Part shown: positions 6,352-8,637 of the stretch, piece after piece
Layout: every line of letters begins with the position of its first letter
Numbering within the stretch: the first letter of the stretch is position 1
Source of the DNA: JAJPJX01 sp964568355
Lineage (GTDB): Bacteria; Acidobacteriota; Terriglobia; Bryobacterales; Bryobacteraceae
Direction: 5' to 3'
DNA length: 8,637 nt
Assembly (NCBI GenBank): GCA_964568355.1
Contig: CAZMRK010000642.1
Location: 1-8,637, forward strand
Position numbers and translations under genes: made by a program
Notes under the pieces: model-generated
Seen by the model: only the letters and a program-made list of their open reading frames with translations
What the model was told of the DNA's origin: nothing
The model's database searches: none

Positions 6352-6396
6352 GAAATCGGATCAAGCCGGGCCCTTGCCGCAAACTCATCCGATTTC
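6352..6396. terminator. 10-bp inverted repeat between convergent genes, possible two-way terminator
   Basis: GAAATCGGAT (6352-6361) and ATCCGATTTC (6387-6396) are perfect complements with a 25-base loop. It begins four bases after the stop of the T5orf172 gene, and its right arm overlaps the last codons and stop of the ATPase gene. The placement suits a shared terminator, but there is no T-run on the plus side and only a modest T-rich tail on the minus side. Confidence 0.4.
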
Positions 6397-7545
6397 GGTC
6401 ACCGGCAGGGCTCGAAATCCATTCGCAAGAGGAAAGCCGTTGGGTGTACGAGAGATAACCGCACCCGCGATTACCTGTGATTTGCCGACTATGTCGCGCA
6501 CGAATTTGAGATTTACCGTATCGCTTGTGTCCGGCAGTTCGGTCCACTTTGCTTCCAACAGCTCCAGTCGCGCGCCTGCATCCACTACAAAATCCACTTC
6601 GCGGGTTCGGTCCCGCCAGAAAAAAAGGCTGCCTACGCGTCCGGCGCGACGTTCACGGTCCCGGAGTTGGGCGAAAACAAAGGTCTCCCATATAGCTCCT
6701 GCCGCCGGAGACTGTAGTAGAGCTTCTTCCGATCGGATGTTCAGCAGCGCGCACAGAAGACCCGTGTCGGCAAAGTAGAGCTTCGGACTTTTGACGATAG
6801 ACTTGGTTCGATTCGAAAACCACGGTTCGAGCAAGATGACCTGACCGGACGTCTCCAGCATCGACAGCCAAAGGTTGGCCGTCGAAGGGGCGATCCCAAC
6901 ATCGCGTGCGAGATCGGCTTTGTTCAGAAGGTTTGCCGAACGAAGGGCACAGGCACGCACAAACCTCTCAAAATCCCGCAAACTGCCCACGTTCGCCAAG
7001 GAACGTACATCGCGTTCCAAATATGTGGCGAGATAGGAGTTGTAAAAAGCAATCAGATCGATCTCCGGATTGGCATACAACTCCGGGAAGCCGCCACGTA
7101 CGATCGCTGCCTCCACTCCGGTCTGTGGGAGCGCCGCGCGAATTTCGGCAAAAGACAGAGTTTCCAGTTCTACAATGTCCGCTCTGCCTGCCAACGATTC
7201 GGAAACATCCTTCATGAGTGTGAACTTCTGCGAACCCGTGAGCAGGAATTGTCCGTTGTGGGTACGATGCGCGTCCACCGCCACCTTGAGATGCCGGAAC
7301 AGAGCGGGCGCATATTGCACTTCATCGATAATGACGGGCGGAGGATGGCGTTGAAGAAAGCTGCGCGGTTCTTTTTCCGCCTGCTCCGCTTCGGTGGGAA
7401 GATCCAGAGATACAAACGCGTGGCCGGGAAACAAACGCAGAAATGTGGAGGTCTTGCCGGTTTGCCTGGCGCCGGTAAGCACGATCACCGGCCGCGTCTT
7501 TGCTGAACGTTGCAGCCGGGGTTCCACGGAGCGAGGGATCCACAT
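6385..7545 (-). CDS. AAA ATPase with C-terminal DUF4143 domain
   Basis: A 386-residue ATPase of the group annotated 'ATP-binding protein, DUF4143'. Numbering from the ATG at 7545: Walker A TGARQTGKTS (24-33), Walker B VIIDEVQ (71-77), sensor-like FLLTGSQKF (100-108). The middle has FYNSYLATYLERDVRSL and a winged-helix-like segment (NKADLARDVGIAPSTANLWL). The C-terminal DUF4143 part contains KLYFADTGLLCALL, then EVDFVVD and LLEAKW. The last two match the D-x(n)-E-x-K pattern of the restriction-endonuclease fold seen in this family. The reaction of these proteins is not established; proposals include DNA transactions and stress or mobile-element functions. An ATG 14 codons upstream is in frame, but that extension would translate the palindrome and promoter, and homologues start near MWIPR (recalled), so 7545 is preferred. 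It is convergent to the T5orf172 gene and 84 bases downstream of the antiporter gene. Confidence 0.88.
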   Translation of the reverse strand: MWIPRSVEPRLQRSAKTRPVIVLTGARQTGKTSTFLRLFPGHAFVSLDLPTEAEQAEKEPRSFLQRHPPPVIIDEVQYAPALFRHLKVAVDAHRTHNGQFLLTGSQKFTLMKDVSESLAGRADIVELETLSFAEIRAALPQTGVEAAIVRGGFPELYANPEIDLIAFYNSYLATYLERDVRSLANVGSLRDFERFVRACALRSANLLNKADLARDVGIAPSTANLWLSMLETSGQVILLEPWFSNRTKSIVKSPKLYFADTGLLCALLNIRSEEALLQSPAAGAIWETFVFAQLRDRERRAGRVGSLFFWRDRTREVDFVVDAGARLELLEAKWTELPDTSDTVNLKFVRDIVGKSQVIAGAVISRTPNGFPLANGFRALPVTEIG

Positions 7546-7581
7546 GTGCAAAATATACGATATGATCGCATATTTTGCCAG
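7546..7581 (-). promoter_or_regulatory. Predicted leaderless promoter of the ATPase gene
   Basis: On the minus strand CTGGCA (7581-7576) resembles a -35 and TATATT (7557-7552) a -10, separated by 18 bases. The predicted start of transcription falls at base 7545, the A of the ATG, and no ribosome site exists. The stretch is sharply AT-rich against its surroundings. Confidence 0.45.
7548..7578. promoter_or_regulatory. 31-bp near-perfect palindrome over the ATPase promoter (likely operator)
   Basis: GCAAAATATACGAT (7548-7561) and ATCGCATATTTTGC (7565-7578) are complementary at 13 of 14 positions around a three-base centre (ATG). It covers nearly all of the predicted promoter and ends two bases before the ATPase start codon. 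This is a classic layout for a dimeric repressor site; which protein binds is unknown, and the ATPase with its winged-helix-like segment is one candidate. Confidence 0.6.
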
Positions 7582-7629
7582 GGCCATCCACCCGAGCCGG
7601 CCAGTTCATCCCCACGCGAGTGACGCGGG

Positions 7630-8637
7630 CTATCCTTCGCGCCCGGTCCACTGCCCCGCCCGAAGCAGATGCGCCAAATCGAGTTCTGCCCGATCCAGCT
7701 CCTCTTCTACGAGCTGAAATGCGGCGTCACCAATGGAGCCGTCTGTCCGGAGGGCTACCAGCCGCCGCCGCTGGGCCACGGTCGCGGCGCGCGCAACCGC
7801 AGCGTCGGCGTCCGGCATCTCACAGTCCATCGCAATTTCCGACTTCGGCACGCCGTTGCCGGCGAGCTCCATTTCCGCGCGACGCAACTGGAACTCGTAA
7901 CGGTGCCGGAGCAGCGACGTGGTCTCGGCTCCAGGGCAGGCCACAGCCGCCTCGAGCGCCGCTCTCAGCGCCTCGACCCTGGCAAAGCTCACCTCCCGGT
8001 CCACCATCCCATCATCCTCGAGCCGGAGATGCAGCAGGAGCGGGCGCAGGGTGAGTCCTTGCACCACGAGCGTCCCCAGCACAACGCCGAAAGCCGCAAC
8101 GACGATCAGGTCCCGGTACGGGAACAGGATGCCGCCGTCGCTCCCAGTCGGAAGCGCCAGCGCGGCAGCGAGCGTGACGGTACCGCGCATTCCGCACCAT
8201 CCGACGACCGCCGCGGCGCGGGGCGTCAGGGCTACCGCATCATGCGGCCCCGGCGTCCCATTCAAGCGCGGGCGGCAGCGCCACCGGCTGAACGCCGCCG
8301 CGCCGGTCACCCACACGATGCGCGCAACGATCGCGGCGACGCACACTACCGCCGCAATTCCTGCATAGCGCGCCCCAGTCGCTCCAGTCGAGCGCGCGGC
8401 GATGGACTTGAGCTGGAAGCCCACGAGGATGAATGCAAGCACATTCAGGACGAAGACGGCGACTTCCCACACAGCCCATGCCGGAATACGAATGCGCGCG
8501 GGCAGGATCTCCGGCGCGCGGCGCGAAGCGGCCATCGCGTAGACCACCAGGGTAATGATGCCCGAGAGCTGCAGCCGCTCGGCGAGCATCCAGACGGCGA
8601 AGGTTCCGCAGAACTGAAAGACCACCGCAGTCGCCAC
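7630..8637 (-). CDS. CPA1-type Na+(K+)/H+ antiporter (N-terminus beyond window)
   Basis: This is the C-terminal 335 residues of a monovalent cation/proton antiporter of the NhaP/CPA1 group, an inner-membrane protein that exchanges Na+ or K+ for H+ in pH and salt balance. Visible are hydrophobic helices around 1-18, 24-37, 56-76 (with LNVLAFILVG), 92-112 and 174-195, and the CPA1 signature GWCGMRGTVTLAAALALP (146-163) with the conserved R151. After LTLRPLLLHLRLEDD (about 195-209) a soluble, Glu/Arg-rich cytosolic tail of about 125 residues runs to the TAG at 7632-7630. It has no nucleotide-binding or TrkA-like domain. The GTG at the window edge is an internal valine, not a start; the full protein is expected at about 520-550 residues. 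The helices with the ion-binding Asp pair lie outside the window. It is same-strand upstream of the ATPase gene, but an 84-base gap with its own promoter suggests separate control. Confidence 0.85.
   Translation of the reverse strand: MATAVVFQFCGTFAVWMLAERLQLSGIITLVVYAMAASRRAPEILPARIRIPAWAVWEVAVFVLNVLAFILVGFQLKSIAARSTGATGARYAGIAAVVCVAAIVARIVWVTGAAAFSRWRCRPRLNGTPGPHDAVALTPRAAAVVGWCGMRGTVTLAAALALPTGSDGGILFPYRDLIVVAAFGVVLGTLVVQGLTLRPLLLHLRLEDDGMVDREVSFARVEALRAALEAAVACPGAETTSLLRHRYEFQLRRAEMELAGNGVPKSEIAMDCEMPDADAAVARAATVAQRRRLVALRTDGSIGDAAFQLVEEELDRAELDLAHLLRAGQWTGREG

Noticed and set aside
7546..7587. Upstream ATG at 7587 as start of the ATPase
   Set aside because: The 14 added residues are the translation of the palindrome and promoter; no ribosome site precedes it.
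7588..7629. Possible terminator hairpin after the antiporter gene (CCCGCG and CGCG blocks)
   Set aside because: The stem is only about four perfect pairs and has no T-run; too weak to call.
1..8637. CRISPR array, tRNA, rRNA, riboswitch or insertion sequence
   Set aside because: No regularly spaced repeats, cloverleaf-like sequence, transposase frame or terminal inverted repeats were seen on either strand.

Overview
The window reads as GC-rich bacterial chromosome. The gene set suggests a member of the Acidobacteriota, perhaps Solibacter/Bryobacter-like. Pointers are a stand-alone WD40/TolB-type propeller with a C-terminus like those of acidobacterial kinase propellers, an exported PEBP protein, and promoter-like hexamers that fit leaderless starts. 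This placement is inference; no rRNA, tRNA or other marker gene is present.

Layout. Bases 1-395 (minus) hold the N-terminal two thirds of an FMN-dependent NADH-azoreductase/quinone reductase, cut by the window edge. It is divergent from a plus-strand pair at 545-3526: a Tat-signal class V PLP enzyme, then 12 bases later an exported propeller protein. A secreted PEBP/YbhB protein follows (3579-4190).

From about 4190 to 7590 the content becomes accessory and looks less GC-rich to the eye. It holds a VapB/VapC-type toxin-antitoxin pair with overlapping genes (4296-4896), a RimJ/RimL-type GNAT acetyltransferase (5074-5652), a probably 5'-truncated DUF4041/T5orf172 (GIY-YIG-like) protein (5754-6347), and, convergent to it, an AAA ATPase with a C-terminal DUF4143 domain (7545-6385, minus). 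A monovalent cation/H+ antiporter of the CPA1 type enters from the right edge (8637-7630, minus) and lacks its N-terminus.

How the genes relate. The PLP enzyme and propeller are almost certainly one transcript, and both are predicted to leave the cytoplasm. VapB and VapC are a translationally coupled toxin-antitoxin unit with two inverted repeats in the leader. The ATPase is preceded by a 31-base near-perfect palindrome that covers its predicted promoter and ends two bases before the start codon, which suggests tight local control. The other neighbours show no sequence evidence of a shared pathway. I see no convincing wholly new multi-gene system. The best leads are the ATPase palindrome, the vapBC leader with its partial copy downstream, the truncated T5orf172 gene and the exported PLP-enzyme/propeller pair. 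No stretch longer than 300 bases lacks a gene.
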